Positions 11,440-21,904 of a DNA stretch of 64,000 nt are shown here, one piece after another. Below the pieces are notes generated by a model. The model worked only from the letters and a program-made list of their open reading frames with translations. It made no database searches and was not told the origin of the DNA. The DNA lies in contig OX328132.1 in assembly GCA_946811695.1 (NCBI GenBank), positions 123,151,406-123,215,405 of the forward strand, in the 5' to 3' direction. Each line of letters begins with the position of its first letter. Positions within the stretch are counted from its first letter, which is position 1. Origin of the DNA: Gonocerus acuteangulatus. Lineage: Eukaryota; Arthropoda; Insecta; Hemiptera; Coreidae. Made by a program: the position numbers and the translations under genes.

Positions 11440-11681
11440 AAATGCCCAAAAGATAGAAGGCAGTGGCGAACAAGAAGTGAGCGAACAAGAAGTGAGCAAG
11501 AAGTGGCACGGAAGTTAACAAGAAGTGAGCATGAAATGAACAAGAAGTGAGCAGGAAGTGGCTCGGAAGTGAACAAGTAGTGAGCAGGAAGTGGCTCGGA
11601 AGCGAACAAGAAATGAGCAGGAAGTGGCTAAGAAGCGAACAAGAAATAAGCAGGAAGTGGCTCGGAAGCGAATAAGAAGTG
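11440..11681. repeat. Degenerate short-unit repeat (about 24 bp)
   Basis: Irregular repeats of gaacaagaagtgagcaggaa and agtggctcggaag. Purine-rich on the plus strand. It leads directly into the 77-bp array and shares the phrase agaagtgagcag, so the larger unit may have grown from it. Confidence 0.85.
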
Positions 11682-12455
11682 AGCAGGGAGTGGACGGGAA
11701 GTGTATAGGATACAAGTGGAGAGAAGACCGGAGGAGAGCAGAACAGAACGTAAACCAGAAGTGAGCAGGTAGTGGTCGGGGTGTATAGGATACAAGTGGA
11801 GAGAAGACCGGAGGAGAGCAGAACGTAAACCAGAAGTAAGCGGGGAGTGGACGGGAAGTGTATAGGATACAAGTGGAGAGAATACCGGAGGAGAGCAGAA
11901 CGTAAACCAGAAGTGAGCAGGTAGTGGTCGGGGTGTATAGGATACAAGTGGAGAGAAGACCGGAGGAGAGCAGAACGTAAACCAGAAGTAAGCGGGGAGT
12001 GGACGGGAAGTGTATAGGATACAAGTGGAGAGAAGACCGGAGGAGAGCAGAACGTAAACCAGAAGTGAGCAGGGAGTGGACGGGAAGTGTATAGGATACA
12101 AGTGGAGAGAAGACCGGAGGAGAGCAGAACGTAAACCAGAAGTGAGCAGGGAGTGGACGGGAAGTGTATAGGATACAAGTGGAGAGAAGACCGGAGGAGA
12201 GCAGAACGTAAACCAGAAGTGAGCAGGGAGTGGACGGGAAGTGTATAGGATACAAGTGGAGAGAAGACCGGAGGAGAGCAGAACGTAAACCAGAAGTGAG
12301 CAGGGAGTAGACGGGAAGTGTATAGGATACAAGTGGAGAGAAGACCGGAGGAGAGCAGAACGTAAACCAGAAGTGAGCAGGGAGTGGACGGGAAGTGTAT
12401 ATGATACAAGTGGAGCGAATACCGGAGGAGAGCAGAACGTAAACCAGAAGTGAGC
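11682..12455. repeat. Minisatellite, 77-bp unit, about 10 copies
   Basis: Units read gggagtggacgggaagtgta, then taggatacaagtggag, ending ccagaagtgagca, with some shortened units. Since 77 is not a multiple of three and the minus strand of the unit is stop-free in all three phases, each minus frame reads the same peptide cycle. This gives overlapping frames of 234, 246 and 384 codons. These are artefacts, not a repeat protein. Confidence 0.95.
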
Positions 12456-13103
12456 AATAAGTTTCCTACGGCAGCCTGTATGTAAGCAAAATGTAAACTA
12501 ATATGGTACCGAAGTGAGCCGGAGTTCGCAATTACAATTACATTTTTAATCTTCGTTGCGGTTAGTGTTATTACATTTTTAATTTATAAAAAAATCGTTA
12601 ATCGTCAATTTTTATTCAAACTCTAGTATCAGCTGTTTTATAGCTATTCTCTTACAGCGAATTTAGCTCTTAGAATCTGTTGTTTAAAACTATTAACAGC
12701 TTTTTTAGTGATTAATTTATTGTAAATACACACACACAACCTACAGCTCTGAGCTATTAGTTGTAGTTTATTTTCCCCAAGCCTACTAGCGCGGTAAGCC
12801 TGCTAGAGTAGGTTAAGTGAAGAATGGTCGGAAAGCGGTTGGTTCAAGCTGAGCGCTTTCCTCACAATGTCATCATACTTTCAAATGTAATATTTCTCGG
12901 GGGTTTTATTTAACGAGGTCGTTATTTGCTGGGCGGAAAACCTGCTTCTTATCTCTCGAAATTTTCCCTCCTCCTTCCTCTTTCATTCACTCTACCTTAT
13001 AAAAATAAGGGATCTTCCAAACCTACAATTCATTTTTACAACCATTGTTTACCCTCAATTCACTCTAGCTTACCACAAGGTGCTAAAGAAAACAACAAAA
13101 AAT
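12456..13103. other. No gene recognised
   Basis: AT-rich sequence to 12740, then mixed sequence with a polypyrimidine patch near 12960. No RNA gene, exon or element boundary could be supported. Confidence 0.35.
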
Positions 13104-14215
13104 GTCCGACTCGCAGAAACTGCGTCATCATAGCGCGTTTCCCCATTCCTAAAGTAATTGGAAAGCATGAACAAGTTGGAGAAATAGAAAAAGTTTTTTT
13201 GTTTTTTTTTCTCGGTCTTGCAAATGTAAAATGAAATCTGAGAAGCAAGATCTTTGTCACCACAGCAGGAAACTGACAGTATCCTATGCAAAAATTACAA
13301 AGTCCACGTTTTCAAAGTTTGCTATTGTAAAACTATATTACAAATACGTTTCTCATTTTCTTGCCTTTTTTTACTAAAATACATACTCAGTTTATTTTTA
13401 AATGCAATTTAAAACAAAAAACCACAAATTAAAAAGTGAGTTAAACAGAGTTAAAGACCCTTTCAAAAGAACAAAACTAACACTATCAAAAGTTTTAAGA
13501 ACTATTTTTGTCGACTGACATCGCCCTATCGAAAATTTACTCAGAACCCTTTTGCAGATAATTTAGCAAGATTTCGAATGGGCACTTCTTACTTTCCACG
13601 ATTTATTACCGTTTTCGAGATATTCAAGATTATAAACGAAGATCCAAATATCTTTCATATATATTAATAAATTTTGTTTTTTAATATTTCCAAACTCAAA
13701 ATGTAGCCAAAATTTAAATAACCCACATGTTTAGATAAATTTCAAACATTTGGACGATATGTCAATTGAATCCAACAATTCTAAGTACCCAAACCAACAA
13801 TTAGGTTAAAATATTATCCACTTTTCTCGAAAAGTATTACAGATATTATTCCTCCAACGTATTATTTCGAAAACGTAAGCGTTACAATCTTTGTCGCATG
13901 AATTTCGCTCCATAAACCTGATGGGTTTCTGGTGGGCGGATACTTTAATACCAGCAAAAACCAATAGAATTGCCCATAGGAATAGCCAATAGAAAAGCTA
14001 ATGAGTTATGCGCGTGCGCAGAATCACTGTTATAATCACAACAAATACTTCACAAGTAACTGGATGTACTTTTCGGAAAAAGACACGAAATTTGACGAAA
14101 GATTTTTGAGCCAAATTTCATAAAAATCGGACCATTTTTCAGCCAGTGAAAACGCTATTTTCTAGGCGGCACGTCATCGGGTCGACGTCAAGCGACTTTT
14201 ATCCCTATGGAGGGC
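13104..14215 (-). mobile_element. Family K, near full-length copy (about 1.1 kb)
   Basis: One end is the hairpin terminus (gtccgactcgcagaaactgc, then gtcatcatagcgcgttt). The other end reads ctatggagggcgag and gaaaatgcgccaaaa, an imperfect inverse of the gcgcggtt motif. Internal blocks match other K copies in the opposite orientation (atcgccctatcgaaaattt, ctttcgaatgggca-like, aaaatcggaccattt). No frame above 100 codons and no transposase motif. It is the best single copy for defining the element. Confidence 0.7.
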
Positions 14216-14544
14216 GAGAGAAAATGCGCCAAAAGTAAATTTAATTAATGAGTATCGTTTCCCACCCCTCCTCCCGCATTCCCGCTTTCCTTGATAAATT
14301 ATAATGAAGAGGTAGAGTAGAGGTGAGAATGAGAGGGTTGAATCCATGGGGTGAGCCAAGGATGGAATGACACCGGAGCCATTGAGAAGGCAGAGCTTGT
14401 GGCGAGAGATAGGACCGGGGAAATGGGAGGCAGTAAATCCTATCCACCATTAGGCAGTTCTCTTGGAATGCTGAGAAGGTCTTCCACACCAAGCATTCGG
14501 AATAGGTGAGGTAGAGGATCACTACGCACTTTACTTACAACTCA
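14216..14544. other. No gene recognised
   Basis: Mixed-composition sequence. A minus-strand frame of 93 codons (14241-14522) has no recognisable motif or splice context. Confidence 0.35.
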
Positions 14545-15035
14545 TCCAAACTACCGGTTCGGTGATGAAGAAGTGTCATTAGTTTGGTGATGAAGAAGGA
14601 AGTGTCATTAGCTTGGCGATGAAGAAGGTAGTGTCATTAGGTTGGTGATGAAGAAGAAAGTGTCATTAGCTCGGTGATGAAGAAGGAAGTGTCATTAGCT
14701 CGGTGATGAAGAAGGAAGTGTCTTTAGCTTGGTGATGAAGAAGGAAGTGTCATTAGGTTGGTGATGAAGAAGGAAATGTCATTAGCGTGGTGATGGAGAA
14801 GGAAGTGTCATTAGCTTGGTGATAAAGAAGGAAGTGTCATTAGCTCGGTGATGAAGAAGGAAGTGTGTCATTAGCTTGGTGATGGAGAAGGAAGTGTCAT
14901 TAGCTCGGTGATGAAGAAGGAAGTACCATTAGCTTGGTGATGGAGAAGGAAGTGTCATTAGCTTAGTGATAAAGAAGGAAGTGTCATTAGCTCGGTGATG
15001 AAGAAGGAAGTGGCATTACCTTGGTGATAAAGAAT
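14545..15035. repeat. Minisatellite, 29-bp unit, about 16 copies
   Basis: The unit is gaagtgtcattagctcggtg followed by atgaagaag, with point variants (gatggagaag, gataaagaag) and one small insertion (gtgtgtcatt near 14864). Not coding. Confidence 0.95.
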
Positions 15036-15116
15036 AGATTACCACTACTCTCTTAGCGCGTTTCCCTCATAAGTTTGCCCCACAACACAGTCAGGAAGTA
15101 CCGGTGGTCCTAATTT

Positions 15117-15148
<32 letters not shown>

Positions 15149-15154
<6 letters not shown>

Positions 15155-15443
15155 TTATTTTTTATAAATATGGCACAGGTCGAAATAATAGTACTTCATT
15201 TTATGTACTATTTTATTTTTGGCACGCCCTACATATTTCGTGGACTTTATGCCACCTCCTCATGGGCCACTAAATCCCCATGTGTGGATAGCTCGCCACC
15301 CATACACATGGGGATTTAGACGCCCCTGAGAAGTTGGCATAAAGGCCACGAAACATGTAGGGCGTGCCAAAAATAAAATAGTACATAAAATGAAGTACTA
15401 TTATTTCGACCTGTGCCATATTTATAAAAAATAAATAAATATA
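15149..15443. repeat. Long near-perfect palindrome (about 140-bp arms)
   Basis: Left arm phrases (aaatatggcacaggtcgaaa, aatagtacttcattttatg, tttttggcacgccctacat) recur inverted in the right arm up to ataaaaaataaataaatata. The hinge lies near 15290-15310, around ccccatgtgtgg. TA microsatellites flank both sides. A transcript would fold into a roughly 140-bp hairpin. It may be a foldback element or a recent inverted duplication. Confidence 0.9.
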
Positions 15444-15468
15444 CATAAATAAAGGTCAGAAATCGTGG

Positions 15469-15630
<162 letters not shown>

Positions 15631-15637
15631 AAATATA

Positions 15638-16460
15638 CTAGCTGACCTGGCAAATGTATAGAGCGCTGTGAACGATGACGGTCCATAAAAATAAAGCACC
15701 AAACAACCTTTTTTATAATTGATTGTACTTTATTATCTTAACTGATATATTTAAAATTACATTTTTATCAATAATTATGACAAAACAAAATTCGTTTAGA
15801 TCCTTCTGCTCAAATTCAGGAACATAAATATGCTTTAGGTCCACCCGACAAACCTATGTCGTGTACTGTGTAACATACAATCTTCTTTTTCGAACATGGC
15901 TACCGCGCATGCGTGAACGCCATCGGATACTTTTTTGTAACTTTTTTTCAGTTTATTCATCGCTAAAGCATATTCATGCTAAAAACAAATCAATATGAAT
16001 CTCTTAGTGGAATGGAGTGTACGATATTATTGGTTCGCCCTTCTTTAGCCAACACAAACAAAATAAAAAAAAAAAAAATAAAAAAAAAAAAAAAAAAAAT
16101 AAAAAAAAAAAAAAAAAAAAAAAATAAAAAATAAATAAATGAAAAAAAAAAGAAAAAAAAAAAAAGAAAAGAATGCATGTGTGTGTGTGTGTGCATGCGT
16201 GGGTATGTGCTTTGTGTGTGAGTGTGTGTACGTATAAATGTGTGTGTGTGAGTGTATACATATACATATTCTATTTAGTTTCAAAAACAATTAAATAACT
16301 CCGAGAAAATCAATAAATAAACAAACACTTCATTACTAAAAAATTGCATCATTATTCACGAATCTTAAATTTAAAAAGTAGTGCATTAATTACTAATACA
16401 GCAGTACAGCTCCTAGCTCTTAAAACATGTGTTTAATGACCGCTTGGTGGTTGACAACAC

Positions 16461-16494
<34 letters not shown>

Positions 16495-16968
16495 ATGGTT
16501 GACCCGCCCGAGAACATGCCACGTATAATTTTCCGTGTGAAAATCAGGGTGTGCCCAAATTTATGCCACAAACAGGCATCGTTTGGCCATCCAGCTTATT
16601 GATTGTCATTGAGGATGCCAATCTAATTAGAAATTGAAAGTCTTTCTTGTGTGAGAAAAACAGAAGACCGGCTTTGTTCGTACCCATACTCCGTGAGAAG
16701 TGACACAGGTAGACACCTGGCGGCCTGGAAAACTGATCGAGTGATAATTGATCAGTTATTGACCTCCCGGGGTGAAAATTATTAAAGTACTAATGCCGCT
16801 TTCAAAAATTTGGTATTAGTGGTAGAAGGGTTCAAATTTAGGGTGGTATGTATTTTTTATGAGGAACCAAAAAATTATGATTGCCAAAAAATAAAAAAAC
16901 TTATTTTGGGGTGGACCGCCCTTCACACTTGTTACAAACAATGTGGCACGAGAATTTTATATATTAGA
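15638..16968 (-). mobile_element. Helitron copy 1, minus strand
   Basis: On the minus strand the element starts TCTAATATATAAAATTCTCG (5' TC end, at 16968 leftwards) and ends in ...CAGGTCAGCTAG at 15638, followed by T, as expected for Helitrons. It carries a broken helicase 3' part at 16494-16700. The 16.05-16.25 kb interior is A-rich and (GT)n low-complexity sequence. It lies directly against a second copy, with CTAG of that copy meeting TC of this one. Confidence 0.85.
16494..16700 (-). pseudogene. Helitron Pif1-type helicase, C-terminal remnant
   Basis: Minus-strand translation gives FQFLIRLASSMTINKLDGQ, then PVCGINLGTP, one stop codon, then FSHGKLYVACSRAGQP. These are the last helicase motifs of the Helitron Rep-helicase (MTINKxxGQT and SHGQLYVACSR). 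The intact protein would unwind DNA during rolling-circle transposition. The stop and the loss of everything upstream make it dead. The tract lies inside Helitron copy 1 and in its orientation. Confidence 0.85.
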
Positions 16969-18056
16969 CTAGCTGACCTGGCAAACGTTGTTTTTCTTTA
17001 TACATCGTTTCTAGTGAATATTTTGCCAGTAAAATAATAATCGTACGTTTTGCCGGTCTGGTAGTTTATTATTTATGCAATGTCCATCTTGTCCATTCCA
17101 GAACATTAGCGGACATGGGAAGGCGTCGTTTGAATAGTGTATTACAGCAATGGACTCAAGATTATTATTTCTTCTTCGAATCAGGACTTCTCGTGTTGCT
17201 GCACGGTTGCCAACAACGATTCCAGCAGAGTCATCAGCAACAGGTGCATTGAATGTACTCTCCAGATGGTTCTTTATCAGGATTGATGACAATAGCGTAA
17301 TTATCACTTTTTAGTTTGTGCATGTGTGATTTAAATAATTTCAAAAATTCATTCTGTTCTTTCAATAGATCGTCCAGCTTACTGACAATGCGCCTGGCCA
17401 ACCGTGAATTGAGGTTAATGTAGCCCCAACGTGCATACACGCGATTGGCGAGTGCGATTTCGGAGTCCTCACCTCCTATAAAGTAAATTTGTAAAAATTG
17501 ATATGGTTCTTTTGGCATTTGCAGCAATGATCCAACTTTGTGATCAATTTGGCCTTTGATTTTGAATGTTGAATTAAATTGTTGACCATTTGCAGCATTA
17601 TGTTTTACTATTTACGTTGCTCCGAACCATGTCATTTGGAAACATGAATTAAATGTTGGAATAACTTCATTAACAGGTTAGAATCTGGAGCCATATTTCT
17701 CTTTGTCAAAAGAACATATGATTCACTATATTTCATAATTAAAATGTATTTATTATAATTAATGTACTAATATCGTTATTATAAAATGGGGATTGATGGT
17801 AGAAGATTGAAAATTTAGGTATGTATGTATTTTTTAATGCTAAAACAAAAAAAAATAATTATTAAATATTTTCTCAAAGAAATAAAAAAATGTTTTTTTG
17901 GTAAGGGCCCCCCCCCTTATCACTTAGGGGTATACAAATGAGTTATAACCCTATTCTCAGACCTACTGAATATACATATTAAATTTCATCAAAATCGGTT
18001 AAGCGAGTCGGAGGAGTAAACACTAAAACTGTGACACGAGAATTTTATATATTAGA
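16969..18056 (-). mobile_element. Helitron copy 2, minus strand, head to tail with copy 1
   Basis: Its 3' end (minus strand ...AACGTTTGCCAGGTCAGCTAG) ends at 16969, and the 5' end TCTAATATATAAAATTCTCG begins at 18056. Both termini are nearly identical to those of copy 1. It contains the N-terminal Rep region instead of the helicase, so the two copies kept different parts of a parental element. The interior has a c-tract near 17905 and T/A-rich decay. Confidence 0.85.
17011..17645 (-). pseudogene. Helitron Rep/helicase N-terminal domain remnant
   Basis: Minus-strand frames give GQIDHKVGSLLQMPKEPYQF, then LQIYFIGGEDSEIALANR, then SDNYAIVINPDKEPSGEYI. After a frameshift near 17250-17300 comes FNAPVADDSAGIVVGNRAAT, then REVLIRRRNNNLESI and HYSNDAFPCPLMFWNGQDG. 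This is the Helitron-like N domain that precedes the rolling-circle nuclease. At least one frameshift and the missing 3' part make it nonfunctional. Confidence 0.9.
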
Positions 18057-18075
18057 TATATTAGGGGATAACAAC

Positions 18076-18116
18076 GGAACCGCGCTAAGATGACGCAGTT
18101 CCAGCGAGTCGTACTT
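18076..18116 (+). mobile_element. Family K hairpin end, isolated
   Basis: Reads ggaaccgcgctaagatgacg, then cagttccagcgagtcg. It is the terminal hairpin end of K next to the 5' end of Helitron copy 2, with no K interior retained. Confidence 0.65.
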
Positions 18117-18220
18117 TTTCTTAAATAGTTCAAGGACCGAATGCATACATGATTGCCGTTTTTGAAACTTACCCTAAATTAGATTAAGCTAATAGTGTTG
18201 GAACCTAAATAATACTTTTT

Positions 18221-18221
<1 letters not shown>

Positions 18222-18284
<63 letters not shown>
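18222..18284. repeat. Microsatellite (TA)n
   Basis: Pure TA run. Confidence 0.97.
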
Positions 18285-18286
<2 letters not shown>

Positions 18287-18444
18287 ACTAGAATTAAAAT
18301 GAAACTTGGCAACATTATTCTTTGAAGACTAGTTAAAAACTTTTGTCACGTTCCGGGTAGAATGTTTTGGATCTCTTAATTGCCAACATAAAATTCTTAA
18401 CTGCGTTTAAATATAATAGAAATTTTTTAATTCGTCGATTAGAA

Positions 18445-18620
18445 GGATAAGATAGCGCGTCTAACTGGACGCTGGTCGTGGATTTGAAGGCCCTGAGTTG
18501 TATTTAATTGGATCCGTGCTAATGGTTAGGCGTGTTTTGTATGCCGAAAGCCACTCACCCTTTCAGCCAAGTGCCTACCTTATTAAATAGAAGCACTTCA
18601 CATCTCAGCTACCCCGAGCT
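18445..18620 (+). mobile_element. Possible third tRNA-related SINE
   Basis: The start gatagcgcgtctaactggac followed by gctggtcgtgg and atttgaaggccc looks like a decayed tRNA D-arm, anticodon arm and T-arm (box B would be ggttcgaggcc). It is followed by about 100 bp of unknown body. Only one copy is seen, so this is tentative. Confidence 0.35.
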
Positions 18621-19041
18621 CCTGTCTCACTCGCTACGCTTTGCTTAAAGATTTCTAGAGGGCCTGGGGCTCGTGTTAACATATTTCCAGCAATCTGTCC
18701 ACTTTTTAAAATAGCATCAATTCATAACTCAGGTAACTAGGGTCCTGCCTCGATCGCCGCGCTTTGCTAAAATATTTCTAGGGGGCCTGGGGCTCGTGTT
18801 AAGACGTTTCCAGCAATCTGCCCACTTTTTAAAATAGCATCAATCTAGAACTCAGCTACTTTGGGTCCTGTCTCGCTCGCCACGCCTTGCTTAAAGATTT
18901 CCAGAGGGCCTGGGGCTCGTGTTAACATGTTTCCAACAATCTGCCAACTTTTTAAAGTAGCATCAATTAACAGCACAGCTACTCTGGCTCCTGTGTCACT
19001 CGCCACGCCACATACTAAAATAGCACCAATCTATAGCTCAT

Positions 19042-19042
<1 letters not shown>
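18604..19042. repeat. Tandem repeat, about 124-bp unit, 3.5 copies
   Basis: Units start ctcagctac near 18604, 18730, 18852 and 18976 and contain agggcctggggctcgtgtta and actttttaaaatagcatcaa. Divergence between units is 5-10% by eye. It ends in a 65-nt A tract. Confidence 0.88.

Positions 19043-19107
<65 letters not shown>
19043..19107. repeat. Poly(A) tract of 65 nt
   Basis: Uninterrupted A run after the 124-bp array. It could be a retroposon tail on the plus strand, but no element is recognised before it. Confidence 0.9.
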
Positions 19108-19111
<4 letters not shown>

Positions 19112-19166
19112 ATGTCTTAATTTGGATGAATGTAGAATAATTTAAAACATTTTCAACATAATCCGC

Positions 19167-19211
<45 letters not shown>

Positions 19212-19682
19212 CCTTCCATTAACACCTTTTCTCCTTTCCTGTCATAAAATGTCATAAACAGGCCTTTGATCCCTTACCGACCACCTTCTCCCACCACCTG
19301 CTTTGTTTTCAGTTTCATATACCCCAGTAGATTCCTTTTTTCTTAGACACTTTCACAATGGTCACTTAACTGTCAACCTAGGTCTTCCTCTGCCTCCCGG
19401 CATTTCCATTGGTATGTAGTATCTTATTTCTTTGTAAAATTAATCAATGTTACTATTAGCTACTATAGTTTTCATTGGTATGTAGTTTCTTATTTCTTTG
19501 TAAAATCAATTAACGTTACTAATTACTATTAAAAACAACCATTGTACCTATTTACTTTTTCATTCTAAGAATTTAAGACGATATGTTCTTTTATAAGTTA
19601 ATTGTATCTATAGCTCTGTTACCTATCACAATCATAATTTTTTTTTTGTTTTTGTATTAAATTCTTTTTTTTGTCATTTTAG

Positions 19683-19716
19683 CTGACGAAGGCTACCAAT
19701 GAGTAGCCGAAACGTC
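19683..19716 (+). ncRNA. Hammerhead-ribozyme-like motif 1
   Basis: The sequence has the CUGANGA box (ctgacga, 19683-19689), one extra A, a 6-bp stem (ggctac/gtagcc, loop caatga), then GAAAC (19709-19713). Order and spacing match the hammerhead core found in Penelope-like retroelements. The extra base before stem II is not canonical. I could not identify the partner strands for stems I and III, so self-cleavage is unproven. Confidence 0.5.
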
Positions 19717-19788
19717 CAAAAAATAGATTTTTTTTAACAAAAATCATATTGAGGGTTTTTTATCCGAATCCCAACCATTCCATCTTTA

Positions 19789-19794
<6 letters not shown>

Positions 19795-19844
<50 letters not shown>
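19795..19844. repeat. Microsatellite (TA)n
   Basis: Pure TA run. Confidence 0.97.
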
Positions 19845-19845
<1 letters not shown>

Positions 19846-20184
19846 GAAACGTTTATATCTATGCATTATTTGATAATAGCAGATAAATATTAAAAGGAAA
19901 TGATCAGATTTTCCCTTGGAATGAATTGTCTTCCCTTTTTAAAAACTTCATTAATTTTTCATCAAAAGGGGGAACGTCTTTAATTACTCGATAAACAACT
20001 CTTGTCTTATAATTGACTTGATCAACAATTTCGTCTATTAAAAGAGAAATATTGACGAACAATTTAATTTCAGTTTATTTCCTTAATCTCATCTACACTC
20101 TAACGTAATTAACAAAAAAAAAAATTCGTCGGGAAAAGAAAGAGGAGAGTAATTACACAGAAATCAATTTTAATAAGGAAACCC

Positions 20185-20530
20185 CCGTAACGCAGGAGTT
20201 GCGTGTGTTGCGTCATAAGCGGGTTTCTACCTTATGGGGAGATAACATGGGCGTATATAAGGAGGGGGGCTGAGGGTGCTGCAGCCCCCCCTCCCCCCAA
20301 AAATTTCTATTTCATCAGTAAAAATGTGTCATAAAACCCTTAAAAATAATTTCAGAAAAATAATAATAATATTAAGTTGTGTACTATTCGAAGTTCTAGA
20401 TTGTTAGTATTAAATACTCTCTAAATGCTCCTAGCCCCTCTCCCCCCACCCCCCTGAAATGCTCCCAGCCTCCAGTCAAACGTATTTCTTATGTACACCC
20501 GTGGGGACAACGCACTAAAAACAGCAAACT
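20185..20530 (-). mobile_element. Family K end split by a hAT-like MITE
   Basis: The left part (gcgtcataagcgggtttcta, then ccttatgggg) and the right part (gggacaacgcactaaaaa) together read as the K end. The 258-bp piece between them (20246-20503) is a separate MITE. K is therefore older than the MITE here. Confidence 0.6.
20246..20503. mobile_element. hAT-like MITE, copy 1
   Basis: Starts catgggcgtatataagg and ends tacacccgtg, with G-rich then C-rich subtermini (ggaggggggctgag and cccctctccccccacc). The same element at 45710-45960 has intact inverted ends and an 8-bp target duplication. Ends and duplication have decayed here. Noncoding, 258 bp. Confidence 0.8.
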
Positions 20531-20938
20531 TTGAAGAAAATATTGTGTCGTCTAAAATAAGATGGATATACATACATCATTTGAAGGGAAATATTGTGTA
20601 TTGAATATGGGGATATTAGAAAATAAGAGAGAGAGACGGGAGGAGATATTTTAAAACAATGTCTCCCCTTGCGGGATTGGAGCCAAGAGCGCAGTAAAAA
20701 CCGCTGAATCAGGAATTCCCGCGCTTCATTCGTCCATAGCAAGATTGCTTCTCGTTACAACTTTCATTTATGTGCAGACAGAAGCCCATCCTCCTTTAAA
20801 CATAGCATTGTCCACGCACAATCCTCTCGGGTGGATATCTAATACCTCTTTCCATTTTACAAACATTATTTTTGTTCTAAATCAGATTTGACAAACTCAA
20901 TTTTGTGATGTATGCAGCGTTATTTGTGGAGTTCTCGA

Positions 20939-21107
20939 TTTCGTAGAAGGTAGAAAAATAATGTCTCTCCACTGTTTTTCAAAGTATTTATTAGCAAAAG
21001 CTTTTCGAGAACATGGTTCTCATCGTCAGTGCATCTATTACTCCACCGGTAGTACTGCTAACTTTGAAAAACAGTGGAGAGACATTATTTTTCTACCTTC
21101 TACGAAA
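20939..21107. repeat. Perfect 47-bp inverted repeat enclosing a hammerhead-like motif
   Basis: The left arm 20939-20985 (tttcgtagaaggtag ... tttttcaaagt) and the right arm 21061-21107 are exact inverse complements over 47 bp. The 75-bp loop holds a minus-strand hammerhead-like core. Such an arrangement would be transcribed as a hairpin presenting the motif. Exact arms mean recent origin or ongoing conversion. Confidence 0.9.
21002..21029 (-). ncRNA. Hammerhead-ribozyme-like motif 2
   Basis: Minus strand: ctgacga (21029-21023), one extra T, a 6-bp stem gagaac/gttctc with loop cat, then gaaa (21006-21003). Same layout as motif 1, including the single extra base before stem II, but an entirely different stem II sequence. 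This argues for conserved structure rather than simple copying. Stem I and III partners are not certain. Confidence 0.5.
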
Positions 21108-21241
21108 CTCAATTTTGCTGAGGCTAAAAAAAGCAGAGAAATTAAATTTAGAATGTGTAGGCTGACTAAATAACATTAACAGGCGAACATGTGTAGGCGG
21201 AATTATTTTAACATTTTATTTATTTCATTATATATTATATA

Positions 21242-21245
<4 letters not shown>

Positions 21246-21292
<47 letters not shown>

Positions 21293-21300
21293 TATATATA
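21246..21300. repeat. Microsatellite (TA)n
   Basis: TA run with small interruptions. Confidence 0.95.
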
Positions 21301-21586
21301 ATGTACGGTTGTTAAAAATCAAATCACTTATAAAGGAGGGTAATTATTTTGAACTCGAGGATCCAGATGCCTGACTTCTCTTGTTTTTGACAAGCCTATT
21401 GATCTCAAGTGTCTATTTCTTGTAGACATTTTAAGAATTTATTGGAGATGTTCATTCGTGGGATCGGATTCCTGCGGTCAAATTATACAGAGATACACAC
21501 TCCGTAACTTCCTAGGGAAAAAGGCAACATTTAGCAAAATCCAGAAAATCATGATAGATGATGTCATATTCTTGAAATGACTACGT

Positions 21587-21904
21587 GGGAACTGATTCCT
21601 GAGTTCAATGCCTAAACAGATACATGCTCCGCAATGTACTCAGGCTTGGAATCGATAATGTCCTATCCTAGGAACGCAAAGTGGGAACTGATTCCTGAGT
21701 TCAATGCCTAAACAGATACATGTTCCGCAATGTACTCAGGCTTGGAATCCATAATGTCGTATCCTAGGATCGCAAAGTGGGGACTGATTCCTGAGTTCAT
21801 TACCTAAACAGATACATGCTCCGCAATTTACTCAGGCTTGGAATCGATAATGTCCTATCCTAAGAACGCAAAGTGGGAACTGATTCCTCAGTTCAATGCC
21901 TAAA
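21587..21904. repeat. Tandem repeat, about 96-bp unit, 3+ copies
   Basis: Units read gtgggaactgattcctgagt, then tcaatgcctaaacagataca and actcaggcttggaatc. Related in sequence to the 92-bp array at 22.5-23.5 kb (shared ctgattcctgag, gatacatgctccg). The two arrays are split by a mariner fragment. Confidence 0.9.

Noticed and set aside
11303..12457. 384-codon minus-strand frame resembling a repeat protein
   Set aside because: Three minus frames read the same cycle because the 77-bp unit has no stops in any phase; no start context, signal or splice sites.
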